This document shows, in pieces, positions 9,185-17,462 of a DNA stretch of 64,000 nucleotides. Positions within the stretch are counted from its first letter, which is position 1; every line of letters begins with the position of its first letter. The position numbers and the translations under genes were made by a program. The notes under the pieces were generated by a model that worked only from the letters and a program-made list of their open reading frames with translations, was not told where the DNA came from and searched no databases. The stretch comes from Sphingobacterium populi (GTDB taxonomy: Bacteria; Bacteroidota; Bacteroidia; Sphingobacteriales; Sphingobacteriaceae): assembly GCF_001586775.1 (NCBI RefSeq), contig NZ_LQXS01000002.1:434001-498000 (forward strand). The letters run 5' to 3'.

Positions 9185-9784
9185 AGCAAATTCGTATCCT
9201 TTTTTTCGGAGGCGCTCAATCATTCGCGGGAGTGCATATTGAACATTGGTGAAAGATTTTACATTATCATGGAATACAATAATACTTCCATTTTTAGTGT
9301 ATTTTACTGCATTTTTTAGACATTGCTCCGGCGATATTCTCGCATCATAATCACCTGTCAGTACATCCCACATGATGATTTCGTAGTGCTCCTTCAATAC
9401 CTTCAATTGTGATTTTTTGGCACGGCCATATGGCGGACGGAAAAGTGTAGTGTGCAGTAATCTCTGGCAATTTTCGACATTAGCTAAGTAGGTTTCTAGC
9501 GCAGTATCCCATCCTTTGAGGTGGTTCATGGTGTGGTTGCCCACTGCATGCCCTTCACGTAGTAAGCGCTGGAGAATAGCCGGATTTTTTTGCACATTCT
9601 CACCTACACAGAAAAAAGTGGCTTTTACATTTAGATCATTTAATACATCCAAAATCCATGGCGTGACCTCAGGTATAGGGCCATCATCAAATGTGAGATA
9701 AATTTTCTTTTCTCTCCGGGATTTATTCCATGTCGCTTCGGGATAAAAACTACGTAGTAGAAATGGCGCTTTGACGATGTGCAT
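9176..9784 (-). CDS. Polysaccharide deacetylase (NodB homology domain)
   Basis: 202 residues, almost all NodB domain. Motif 1 is YLTFDDGP (the two Asp serve as base and metal ligand), motif 2 is GNHTMNH (metal-binding His pair), motif 3 is FRPPYGR, motif 4 is MWDVLTGDYD and motif 5 is IIVFHDN. All catalytic positions are intact. Such carbohydrate esterase 4 enzymes remove N- or O-acetyl groups from peptidoglycan, chitin oligomers or xylan. No signal peptide or transmembrane segment is evident at the start, so it may act in the cytoplasm or be exported in another way. It is convergent with and overlaps the DUF4249 gene by nine bases. Confidence 0.9.
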   Translation of the reverse strand: MHIVKAPFLLRSFYPEATWNKSRREKKIYLTFDDGPIPEVTPWILDVLNDLNVKATFFCVGENVQKNPAILQRLLREGHAVGNHTMNHLKGWDTALETYLANVENCQRLLHTTLFRPPYGRAKKSQLKVLKEHYEIIMWDVLTGDYDARISPEQCLKNAVKYTKNGSIIVFHDNVKSFTNVQYALPRMIERLRKKGYEFALL

Positions 9785-9870
9785 GTATTGTGTACGTTAA
9801 AATTTTATCCCAAATTTAAGGATATAAATCGCCAATCAAGGAATTGTTGATCACCTAATTCTAGATAAGA

Positions 9871-10779
9871 ATGAAACGTTTGCAGGAGTTTTTCAATCTT
9901 ACGTACAAAGAACGCAACGGCTTTCTTGTATTTACAATTTTTATTGTAGTGCTGATGCTGTTGCCAAGTGTGTGGTCGTATATTCGCAAACCATACCCTG
10001 TATCTACATATGCTATACAAGTATTTCCGGAAAGCGAAGCGAAGCATTATACCACGCGTGATAGCCAAGCGAAGGTAAAAAAAGCTATTCATCTGCGACC
10101 ATTTAATCCAAATCGTTTGCCCTCAGAGGAATGGGCAAAATTTGGTTTAACGGAAAAACAGATTGCTGTCATTCATCGTTACGAAGATAGAGGAGGCGTG
10201 TTCGTCAGGAAAGAAGACGTGCGTAAGCTGTATGTCATTGATGAAGCTTTGTATCGGCAATTAGCACCATTTATTCGTATTCCGACCAAAGAAAATACAA
10301 GTAGTAGTAACAAGATTGACAATGTATCAGGCACACCATCCTGGCGAGTGGATACCAAAACGCAGCAAGATAAAAAGGCAATCCGAATCGATGTTAATGT
10401 TGCTGATACGACAGATTGGAAAACGCTCCGGGGTATTGGTAGTGTTTATGCGACGCGAATAGTGAGGTATCGAGAATTGTTAGGTGGTTTTTATCAAATA
10501 GGACAGCTTCGCGAAGTTTATGGATTACCCGAAGAGCGTTTGGAAGAGTGGCTACCACAGCTTTATCTCGAATCGCCGATATTTCGCAGACTTCGAGTCA
10601 ATCATCTCAATGCGCATGATCTACAAAAACATCCATACATCACTAAAGGCCAAGCTACGCATATCGTCAACTACAGAAAGCAGCACGGTCCATTTCAGTC
10701 GATTGACGATATGCGAAAAATAGTAACGCTGGATACAGATTTTTTTGTTAAAATTGAATCCTATTTAGATTTTCAATAA
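9871..10779 (+). CDS. Membrane-anchored helix-hairpin-helix protein (ComEA-like repeats)
   Basis: 302 residues. One N-terminal transmembrane segment (GFLVFTIFIVVLMLLPSVW, about residues 17-36) anchors the protein, leaving the rest outside the cytoplasm. At least three helix-hairpin-helix units follow: FNPNRLPSEEWAKFGL, IDVNVADTTDWKTLRGIG with LLGGFYQIGQL and VYGL, and a final VNHLNAHDLQKHPYI with QHGPFQSIDDM. This is the arrangement in ComEA-related DNA-binding proteins of Bacteroidota. DNA binding on the periplasmic side, for instance in DNA uptake, is plausible but unproven. Its stop lies three bases before the apt start. Confidence 0.85.
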   Translation: MKRLQEFFNLTYKERNGFLVFTIFIVVLMLLPSVWSYIRKPYPVSTYAIQVFPESEAKHYTTRDSQAKVKKAIHLRPFNPNRLPSEEWAKFGLTEKQIAVIHRYEDRGGVFVRKEDVRKLYVIDEALYRQLAPFIRIPTKENTSSSNKIDNVSGTPSWRVDTKTQQDKKAIRIDVNVADTTDWKTLRGIGSVYATRIVRYRELLGGFYQIGQLREVYGLPEERLEEWLPQLYLESPIFRRLRVNHLNAHDLQKHPYITKGQATHIVNYRKQHGPFQSIDDMRKIVTLDTDFFVKIESYLDFQ

Positions 10780-10782
10780 TAC

Positions 10783-11316
10783 ATGCTTGAACAAAAATTA
10801 AAATCACTAGTACGTGATGTCCCGAACTTCCCACAACCGGGAATAGTATTCAAAGATATAACACCAATTTTGCAGCATGCAGATGTTTGTAGTGAGGTCG
10901 TTACTGAATTTGCCAACCAATTGGAGAATATTGAATTCGATGTTATTGCAGGTATAGAAAGCCGTGGTTTTTTATTTGGTCTGATGCTCGCCAATCACTT
11001 GAATAAACCGTTTGTGCCTATTCGTAAGCAAGGAAAACTCCCGCACAAAACCGTGTCTGAATCTTATAAGCTGGAATACGGACAAGCAACCATCGAAATC
11101 CATGAAGATGCAATCGCGCCAGGTACGCGTGTACTGATACATGACGATCTTTTAGCTACGGGTGGTACAGTAGTGGCCGCGTCTAAACTGGTGGAAAAAG
11201 TGGGAGGGCAGGTTACTGGTTTCTGCTTTTTAATAAATTTAGCTTTCCTTCAAGCCAGCGGACGGCTGGATCGTTTTAGTAAAAATGTGGTTTCGCTGCT
11301 GTCGTACCATTCATAA
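10783..11316 (+). CDS. apt: Adenine phosphoribosyltransferase
   Basis: 177 residues, the normal length for Apt. It converts adenine and PRPP to AMP and pyrophosphate in purine salvage, in the cytoplasm. The opening VRDVPNFPQPGIVFKDITP is diagnostic, as are AGIESRGFLFG and PIRKQGKLPHKT. The PRPP-binding loop is VLIHDDLLATGGT at residues 117-129, with the two conserved Asp and the Gly pair present. It follows the HhH gene by three bases and is the last gene before a hairpin at 11323-11351. Confidence 0.95.
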   Translation: MLEQKLKSLVRDVPNFPQPGIVFKDITPILQHADVCSEVVTEFANQLENIEFDVIAGIESRGFLFGLMLANHLNKPFVPIRKQGKLPHKTVSESYKLEYGQATIEIHEDAIAPGTRVLIHDDLLATGGTVVAASKLVEKVGGQVTGFCFLINLAFLQASGRLDRFSKNVVSLLSYHS

Positions 11317-11322
11317 AAAAAA

Positions 11323-11351
11323 TCTCTATACGCTGTTAAGGCGTATAGAGA
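11323..11351 (-). terminator. Intrinsic terminator between convergent apt and a lipoprotein gene
   Basis: Perfect 11-bp stem TCTCTATACGC / GCGTATAGAGA with a 7-base loop (11334-11340). Read on the minus strand it is followed by nine Ts, so it should end the gpmI-lipoprotein transcript efficiently. On the plus strand the tail is only partly T-rich, so a role for apt is weaker. Confidence 0.8.
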
Positions 11352-11376
11352 AATCTTATAAAAGCGTTATCGATCA

Positions 11377-11949
11377 TTAATTCGTGTCGAATTTACCGAC
11401 AATTTGATATTGAGTAGTACCCAACAATAAAATATGTTGTTCCTTAAACAGCGTATAACCTTTACCTCTCAGGTAGGATAGTTGCTCTCGATTCTGGTAC
11501 AGGAAATTGTCTTCATTCTTCATAGCAGTGATAGTGGTCACTTGATGGGATTCATCGAACAAGATGGACAAGGATTGAATATCTACATCATCCGATTTTG
11601 CGGTATAAAGAATCTGCCTTTCCGTACTATCCACTTCGTACATGCCCGCGTAAGTAGCTTTCGTTAGATCAATCGCGAGAAATGCGCCTAATTCGGCCTC
11701 CCAGTTTTTAATATGAACAGTCTTCGTCTCTTCATCCGCGTCTTTACCTACCGTTTTCTGAACGGTAGGATTATGCTGTCGCAAGCTATCTACTTCTTTT
11801 TTGAAGAAAGCTTGTACAGGATAATAGTTGGACGTATTTGCATCAGTTGCTGCGTCATGCGGTTTACTGCAGCTCACTGCTACTGCTAGTAAGCTGCAGA
11901 TAATAATCATGTTTGCAGAATGAGCCAATTTAGTTTTATACCAATACAT
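11377..11949 (-). CDS. Predicted lipoprotein of unknown function
   Basis: Up to 190 residues. The lipobox LLAVAVSC lies after the hydrophobic NMIIICSLLAVAVS; the mature part has an N-terminal Ser/Asp/Thr-rich linker and a predominantly beta-strand body (GMYEVDSTERQILYTA, LSILFDESHQVTTITA, HILLLGTTQYQIVGKF). I do not recognise the family. The start at 11949 lies inside the end of gpmI and overlaps it by 14 bases; an internal ATG at 11910 would give a shorter signal peptide and no overlap. Translational coupling to gpmI is likely. Confidence 0.7.
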   Translation of the reverse strand: MYWYKTKLAHSANMIIICSLLAVAVSCSKPHDAATDANTSNYYPVQAFFKKEVDSLRQHNPTVQKTVGKDADEETKTVHIKNWEAELGAFLAIDLTKATYAGMYEVDSTERQILYTAKSDDVDIQSLSILFDESHQVTTITAMKNEDNFLYQNREQLSYLRGKGYTLFKEQHILLLGTTQYQIVGKFDTN

Positions 11950-13468
11950 TGCCAGTCATTTCCTCCGGAATAGGTAAATCCATCAAGCGTAGAATCGTTG
12001 GCGCTACATCTCCTAACTTACCATCATTGATCGTTTTGTAATATTGGTCGATCAAAATGCAGGGTACTAAATTAGTCGTATGTGCTGTATTTACCGAACC
12101 ATCTGCATTAAGCATAAACTCCGAGTTGCCATGATCTGCAAGTATAATAAAGGAATAACCTTTCGATAGCCCTTTTTCGACTACTTGTTTAGTACAATTG
12201 TCCACCGTTTCTACTGCTTTCACCACTGCTTCAAATACACCAGTATGGCCAACCATATCTGGGTTTGCGAAGTTCAGGCAGATGAAGTCTGGATGGTTAT
12301 CGTCCATTTCTTGCGTGATCGCATCGACTATTCCTTGCGCGCTCATCTCTGGCTGCAAATCGTATGTGGCAACCTTCGGAGAAGGCACAAGCAAACGGCT
12401 TTCATTTGGAAATGCATCTTCCTGACCGCCGGAGAAAAAGAAAGTAACATGCGGATATTTCTCTGTTTCGGCGATGCGAACCTGTGTTTTTCCTTCGCCG
12501 GCTAAGATCTGACCCAAGGTATTCGTCAGATTGTCTTTTCTAAAAACAACTTCAATGCCTTTAAAAGTATCGTCGTACGAGGTAAGCGTTACATAATGCA
12601 ATGGCAATGGTTTCATATCGTACTCTACGAATTCTTCTTGCGTTAATGCAATCGTAATTTCACGACCTCGATCGGTACGGAAATTAAAGCAAATAACAAT
12701 ATCGCCAGGCTGGATAGTAGTCACTGGTTTGCCGTCGGCGCCTGCAACCGCTAAAGGCTCTATAAACTCGTCGGTAATGCCTTCCGCGTATGACGCTTTT
12801 ATGGAAGCCACAAGATCAGTCGTTAGCGTCGCTGTGCCATGAACTAATAAATCGTATGTTTTTTTGACGCGCTCCCAGCGATTATCTCTATCCATTGCGT
12901 AGTATCTACCGATTGCAGAGGCTAGCGTCCCTACTGAATTCGTCAGATGCTGTTGCAAATCTGTCAAATATCCCACTGCACCATTAGGATCGGTATCGCG
13001 CCCATCCGTGAATGCGTGAATAAATACGTTTTCATTGGTAAGGCCGGCGTGTTTCGCAGCATCGCACAAGCCTTTGAGATGTTCGATATGTGCATGCACA
13101 CCTCCATCGGAAACAAGGCCAATAAAATGTACATTTTTATGATTAGCTTTCGCAGTTTCAAATGCTTTCTGGATCACTGGGTCACTGTTGAATTCTTTTT
13201 CGCGAACCGCCTTATTAATTCTTCCCAATTCTTGATAAACAACACGGCCTGCGCCAAGGTTCATATGGCCCACTTCAGAGTTGCCCATTTGCCCGTGCGG
13301 CAAACCGACAGCTTCTCCAGAAGCTTCTAATTTGGAATGCGGATATGTTGCAAACAGTTGGTCTAAGAAAGGCGTTTTGGAAGCCAAAACTGCGTTGGAT
13401 TCATCATTCTTACCGTAGCCTAATCCATCTAAGATTAAAAGTGCTACCTTTTTCGTGTTTAAGCTCAT
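11936..13468 (-). CDS. gpmI: 2,3-bisphosphoglycerate-independent phosphoglycerate mutase
   Basis: 510 residues, the usual length. It interconverts 3- and 2-phosphoglycerate in glycolysis and gluconeogenesis in the cytoplasm with two Mn ions. The phosphatase-like domain opens with VALLILDGLGYG; the catalytic Ser64 is in HGQMGNSEVGHMN; GLVSDGGVHAH, AFTDGRDTDP and RYYAMDRD are further signatures. The metal-binding end is LADHGNSEFML and TAHTTNLVPCIL. A more upstream in-frame codon at 13507 would add a hydrophobic tail that the family lacks, so I start at the ATG at 13468. Confidence 0.96.
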   Translation of the reverse strand: MSLNTKKVALLILDGLGYGKNDESNAVLASKTPFLDQLFATYPHSKLEASGEAVGLPHGQMGNSEVGHMNLGAGRVVYQELGRINKAVREKEFNSDPVIQKAFETAKANHKNVHFIGLVSDGGVHAHIEHLKGLCDAAKHAGLTNENVFIHAFTDGRDTDPNGAVGYLTDLQQHLTNSVGTLASAIGRYYAMDRDNRWERVKKTYDLLVHGTATLTTDLVASIKASYAEGITDEFIEPLAVAGADGKPVTTIQPGDIVICFNFRTDRGREITIALTQEEFVEYDMKPLPLHYVTLTSYDDTFKGIEVVFRKDNLTNTLGQILAGEGKTQVRIAETEKYPHVTFFFSGGQEDAFPNESRLLVPSPKVATYDLQPEMSAQGIVDAITQEMDDNHPDFICLNFANPDMVGHTGVFEAVVKAVETVDNCTKQVVEKGLSKGYSFIILADHGNSEFMLNADGSVNTAHTTNLVPCILIDQYYKTINDGKLGDVAPTILRLMDLPIPEEMTGNVLV

Positions 13469-13623
13469 TAGGACAAATATACTTGTTATGATAACAAAAC
13501 CGATCAATCAACTGTAAATAGTACCTGCAAATGTGGTTGGCACAAAAGTTGATAGGTGTGTGAACATACGTTTTATCTATCTACCATATTGTTTAAATTT
13601 TTTTCTGAGGGATTTCAAGTTCA

Positions 13624-14001
13624 ATGACGTTACTTACACCTTTATTTACGTTGCCTATAGCGCTAATTATCTCCCTTAATATACTTGGCCAAGCGGAACG
13701 AGAAATTTATGTAGGTCTTAAAGAGGGGGATTCTAAGAAAATTGCGCCTTACTTCACCGATAACGTATCTATCACACTACGCAAAGAGACTGGTTATTAT
13801 TCCAAATTTCAGTCTGAAATGATTTTGAAGGATTTTTTGAGAAACTATCGCGCGATAGAGGTAAAACAGGTGCCTGTTAAAAATGATAAGCAGAATTATC
13901 GCATTTACGAATTTGTAACCGCTTCTAACACTTTTCGAGTTTTTGTACAGTTTGATATGGTGAAGGAAAAGGTCCAAATAAGTGAATTACGCATCGAATA
14001 G
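13624..14001 (+). CDS. DUF4783 domain protein (secreted)
   Basis: 125 residues with a hydrophobic N-terminus (LLTPLFTLPIALIISLNILGQA) that looks like a signal peptide. The rest (GLKEGDSKKIAPYFTDNVSIT, KDFLRNY, YEFVTASNTFRVFVQF, QISELRIE) matches DUF4783 (PF16022), a nuclear transport factor 2-like fold that in Bacteroidota is frequently located just before nadC, as here. Function unknown. The nadC start lies 73 bases after its stop. Confidence 0.8.
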   Translation: MTLLTPLFTLPIALIISLNILGQAEREIYVGLKEGDSKKIAPYFTDNVSITLRKETGYYSKFQSEMILKDFLRNYRAIEVKQVPVKNDKQNYRIYEFVTASNTFRVFVQFDMVKEKVQISELRIE

Positions 14002-14074
14002 AGCAATATTTTTTTGTGCATTACTTTCGATTCAGCCAAATTTTTTCCATATTCGCTTAAATTATCAAGGTCAT

Positions 14075-14935
14075 ATGGATAGGAATTTTCGGGAACGGCT
14101 GCATCAATTTGTGGCGTTGGCGATGAAGGAGGATGTTGGTGAAGGAGATCATACGACACTTTCCACTGTTTCTGTAAGTCAATCCGGCGAGGCTAAATTG
14201 TTGGTGAAAGAGGCGGGCGTACTCGCAGGTGTTGAGGTTGGACTCGAAATAATACAGCAAATAGATCCAGCTATGCAAATCGAACAGCTTTGCAATGACG
14301 GAGATCTGGTATCGGTTGGCGATATCGTGCTCTACATGCGAGGCAAGATCCATTCTATTCTGAAAATTGAAAGGTTGCTATTGAATGTGATGCAGCGTAT
14401 GTCGGGTATTGCTACACGAACTCGAGAATATGTTGAGCTGTTGCGAGGTACTGCGACCCAGGTTTTAGATACTCGCAAGACTACTCCTGGCATTCGTTTT
14501 TTGGAAAAGGAAGCTGTGCGAATTGGAGGAGGTGCAAATCATCGTTTTGGATTGTACGATATGATCCTTATTAAGGATAATCATGTAGATTACGCAGGTG
14601 GAATTGCTGCTGCACTTGATAGCGCTTTTGCGTATCGCACTGCGAAAGGACTTTCTATCCCGATAGAAATCGAAGTACGAAATGAGCAGGAGTTGAAAGA
14701 GGTTCTTAATTCATCTGAAAGAGTTGACCGCGTGATGTTGGATAATTTTACCCCGGAAGATACTCGCAAAGCCGTTGACATGATAGCGGGAAGGTTAATT
14801 ACAGAGTCATCGGGTGGAATTACATTTGACACCATACGATCTTATGCGCTGGCTGGTGTAGATTTTGTATCTGTTGGTGCGCTAACACATTCTGTCAAGA
14901 GTTTGGACTTAAGTCTAAAAGCCAAATTAATTTAA
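14075..14935 (+). CDS. nadC: Nicotinate-nucleotide pyrophosphorylase (carboxylating)
   Basis: 286 residues. It makes nicotinate mononucleotide from quinolinate and PRPP, a step of de novo NAD synthesis. Signatures: ALAMKEDVGEGDHTT at the start, ERLLLNVMQRMSGIATRT, LDTRKTTPGIRFLEKEAVRIG (substrate-binding Arg and Lys), GGGANHRFGLYDMILIKDNH, VMLDNFTPED, ITFDTIRSYALAGVDFVSVGAL. The ATG at 14075 fits the family start; an in-frame codon at 13982 lies in the DUF4783 gene and adds a segment not seen in NadC. Confidence 0.95.
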   Translation: MDRNFRERLHQFVALAMKEDVGEGDHTTLSTVSVSQSGEAKLLVKEAGVLAGVEVGLEIIQQIDPAMQIEQLCNDGDLVSVGDIVLYMRGKIHSILKIERLLLNVMQRMSGIATRTREYVELLRGTATQVLDTRKTTPGIRFLEKEAVRIGGGANHRFGLYDMILIKDNHVDYAGGIAAALDSAFAYRTAKGLSIPIEIEVRNEQELKEVLNSSERVDRVMLDNFTPEDTRKAVDMIAGRLITESSGGITFDTIRSYALAGVDFVSVGALTHSVKSLDLSLKAKLI

Positions 14936-14948
14936 TACATTTATTAGC

Positions 14949-15596
14949 ATGATTTCCCTTTATTTGTCAGGCATCGTCATTTTGGCTTATCTCTTTGGTT
15001 CTATACCGACAGCGGTTTGGTTTGGGCGTGCGTTTTATGGGGTAGATGTGCGCGAGTATGGAAGTGGAAATGCTGGAGCGACCAACACCTTTCGAGTATT
15101 AGGTGGTAAGGCAGGATCTGTCGTCATGTTGGTAGATATTTTGAAAGGTTGGACCGCTACTAATCTTCCCTATTTATTAGATTCGTCGGTCATCGGAAAT
15201 GCGAATGCTGCTACATTTGTCAATTTTCAACTTGCTTTGGGCGTCATTGCAGTCATTGGGCACTTATTTCCGATATTCGCCGGTTTCAGAGGAGGTAAAG
15301 GGGTTGCTACCCTGTGTGGGATGGTACTTGCGATCCATTTATACGCTGCACTTTTGTGTGTGAGCGTTTTTATCGTGATTTTAGCCCTAACTAATTATGT
15401 TTCGTTGGGATCCATTATGGCTGGCTTTACTTTTCCTTTAAGCATTGCATTTATATTTAAAACTAGCGTTCCGTCGATATTACTATACGGAATCGCAATT
15501 TGTGCACTTATTTTAGTGACACATCAAAAGAATATCGAGCGTCTCTTAAAAGGCCATGAATCGAAAATATATCTTTTCCGGAAAAGGTCTGGATGA
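14949..15596 (+). CDS. plsY: Glycerol-3-phosphate acyltransferase PlsY
   Basis: 215 residues with about five transmembrane segments. PlsY transfers an acyl group from acyl-phosphate to glycerol-3-phosphate, the first step of phospholipid synthesis. The three family motifs are visible: GSIPTAVWFGRAFYGVDVR and YGSGNAGATNTFRVLGGKAG, then HLFPIFAGFRGGKGVAT, then a late THQKNIERLLKGHE. Starts 13 bases after the nadC stop. Confidence 0.95.
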   Translation: MISLYLSGIVILAYLFGSIPTAVWFGRAFYGVDVREYGSGNAGATNTFRVLGGKAGSVVMLVDILKGWTATNLPYLLDSSVIGNANAATFVNFQLALGVIAVIGHLFPIFAGFRGGKGVATLCGMVLAIHLYAALLCVSVFIVILALTNYVSLGSIMAGFTFPLSIAFIFKTSVPSILLYGIAICALILVTHQKNIERLLKGHESKIYLFRKRSG

Positions 15597-15670
15597 TTTT
15601 AGGCATAGCATTTGTGTTTACATAGCGTACTACAGATACCAGTAATTGTCAAACACATTTTTATAGTATT

Positions 15671-16474
15671 ATGAAGAAATTTTTAAAGTATATACCATTA
15701 GCGTTAATCTTTGCCGTAGTAGTTGGTTGTGCCACATCGGCCATTACTGGACGCAGATATCTTCGATTAGTCGACTCGGAGACCATTAACCAGCAAGCTT
15801 CAGTGGCTTACAAAGAATTCTTGGGGACTAATAGTTCAAAAGTAGTAACCGGTACAGCGCAGGCAACAATGGTGAAAAATGTAGGTAATCGCATTGCGAC
15901 AGCTACACAGCAGTTTTTGACCGAACGCGGTATAGCTGATAAATTTAATTTTAATTGGGAATTTAATTTAGTAGAAAGTCCAGATGTAAATGCTTGGTGT
16001 ATGCCCGGTGGTAAGGTCGCTGTTTACACAGGGATTCTTCCGATAACTGCAACTGAAGCAGGTTTGGCTACTGTGATGGGGCATGAGATCGCACATGCGA
16101 TTGAAGAGCATTCGGTGGCACAAATATCGAATCAGATGGCACTGCAATTGGGCGGTGCTGTGATTGGCGGCGCAGCGCAATTAAGTAGAAACAAAAGTAT
16201 CGGGATTTTTAACCAAGTTTATGGTATCGGTGGTAACATTGGTATGTTGAGCTTCTCCAGACAAGATGAGTTAGCAGCAGATCGTGCCGGCATCATTATT
16301 ATGGCATTGGCAGGTTATGATCCAAACGAAGCAGTACAGTTTTGGAGTAGAATGGCGAATGCAAAATCGGGACAATCGCAGCCAGAATTTTTAAGTACTC
16401 ACCCTAGCGATGCCAGACGTATCAGCCAATTGGAATCGCTACTTCCAGAAGCTATGAAATACTATAGAAAATAA
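15671..16474 (+). CDS. M48 family zinc metallopeptidase lipoprotein
   Basis: 267 residues. The lipobox FAVVVGC puts the acylated Cys at residue 20, so the enzyme faces the periplasm, like LoiP/YcaL of E. coli. The zinc motif is HEIAH (138-142) within MGHEIAHAIEEH, and the third ligand is Glu200 in SRQDELAADRAG. The family segment TGRRYLRLVDSETI and the end STHPSDARRISQLESLLPEA agree. It probably degrades misfolded envelope proteins. A strong terminator follows at 16497. Confidence 0.93.
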   Translation: MKKFLKYIPLALIFAVVVGCATSAITGRRYLRLVDSETINQQASVAYKEFLGTNSSKVVTGTAQATMVKNVGNRIATATQQFLTERGIADKFNFNWEFNLVESPDVNAWCMPGGKVAVYTGILPITATEAGLATVMGHEIAHAIEEHSVAQISNQMALQLGGAVIGGAAQLSRNKSIGIFNQVYGIGGNIGMLSFSRQDELAADRAGIIIMALAGYDPNEAVQFWSRMANAKSGQSQPEFLSTHPSDARRISQLESLLPEAMKYYRK

Positions 16475-16496
16475 ACTTTCGATAAAAAGATAGATT

Positions 16497-16531
16497 AAAG
16501 GAAGATCCGTGAAGGTTCTTCCTTTTTTTTT
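16497..16531 (+). terminator. Intrinsic terminator after the M48 protease gene
   Basis: Stem AAAGGAAGATCC (16497-16508) pairs with GGTTCTTCCTTT (16514-16525) with one T-T mismatch and a 5-base loop, followed by a run of Ts to 16531. Confidence 0.85.
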
Positions 16532-16577
16532 GTAACAAAATATGGCCAATAGCTACTAATATTAAAAAACTAACAAC

Positions 16578-17462
16578 ATGGAATTGCGAATTAATAGCCT
16601 AACTAAAACTTATGATAATGGCGTGAAGGCGCTAGATGGCATCGATTTGGCGATACAGCCGGGCATGTTTGGATTGCTTGGCCCTAATGGTGCTGGCAAG
16701 TCGACCTTGATGCGTACTATCGCTACTTTGCAGCGGCCGGATGAAGGTACGATTACATTTGGTGATATTGATGTGCTCAAAAATCCAATGCAATTGCGGC
16801 AAGTGCTTGGTTATCTTCCGCAAGAGTTTGGGGTTTACCCGAATATGTCGGCAGAAGATCTGTTAAATTATTTTGCGCATCTCAAAGGTATTTATAGTCG
16901 TGCAGATCGTAAGAAAATTGTACACGAAGTGCTGGAAATTACCAATCTATCTCAAGTGAAATCCAAAAGCGTTAGCGGATATTCTGGCGGTATGAAACAG
17001 CGCTTCGGCATAGCCCAACTATTGCTGAATAATCCTAAACTCATTATTGTGGATGAGCCAACTGCGGGCTTGGATCCGGCAGAGCGGCAACGCTTTCTCA
17101 ATGTGTTACGCGAGATTAGTACCAACCATACCGTTATCTTTTCGACGCACATCGTGGACGATGTACGTGAATTGTGCCACGAATTGGCGATCGTAAATGG
17201 CGGGAAAGTACTTTACCGCGGTAGTTCGCAAGCAGGAGAAGATGCGCTTCAAGGTAAGGTATGGACCACCAATATAGCGCGAGAAACTTTTGAAACGATC
17301 AATAATCAATATCATGTGCTTTCGTCCAGTTATAATCGAGATAACTCGCTGAATATTCGTGTATTCGCAGAGCAAAGCCCGGGTGAACAGTTTGTAGCAA
17401 CTCCACCTATTTTAGAAGATGTTTATTTTGTTTCACTCAAGAGAGATAGCGCTCATGTTTAG
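16578..17462 (+). CDS. ABC transporter ATP-binding protein
   Basis: 294 residues, one nucleotide-binding domain plus a short C-terminal extension. Walker A is GPNGAGKST, the signature is YSGGMKQR, Walker B is LIIVDEPTAGLDP and the H-loop His is in FSTHIVDDV. The pattern with QEFGVYPNMSAEDLLNYFAHLKG is typical of CcmA/DrrA-type exporter ATPases. It overlaps the permease-peptidase gene by eight bases (17455-17462), so the two are translationally coupled and form one transporter. The substrate is unknown. Confidence 0.93.
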   Translation: MELRINSLTKTYDNGVKALDGIDLAIQPGMFGLLGPNGAGKSTLMRTIATLQRPDEGTITFGDIDVLKNPMQLRQVLGYLPQEFGVYPNMSAEDLLNYFAHLKGIYSRADRKKIVHEVLEITNLSQVKSKSVSGYSGGMKQRFGIAQLLLNNPKLIIVDEPTAGLDPAERQRFLNVLREISTNHTVIFSTHIVDDVRELCHELAIVNGGKVLYRGSSQAGEDALQGKVWTTNIARETFETINNQYHVLSSSYNRDNSLNIRVFAEQSPGEQFVATPPILEDVYFVSLKRDSAHV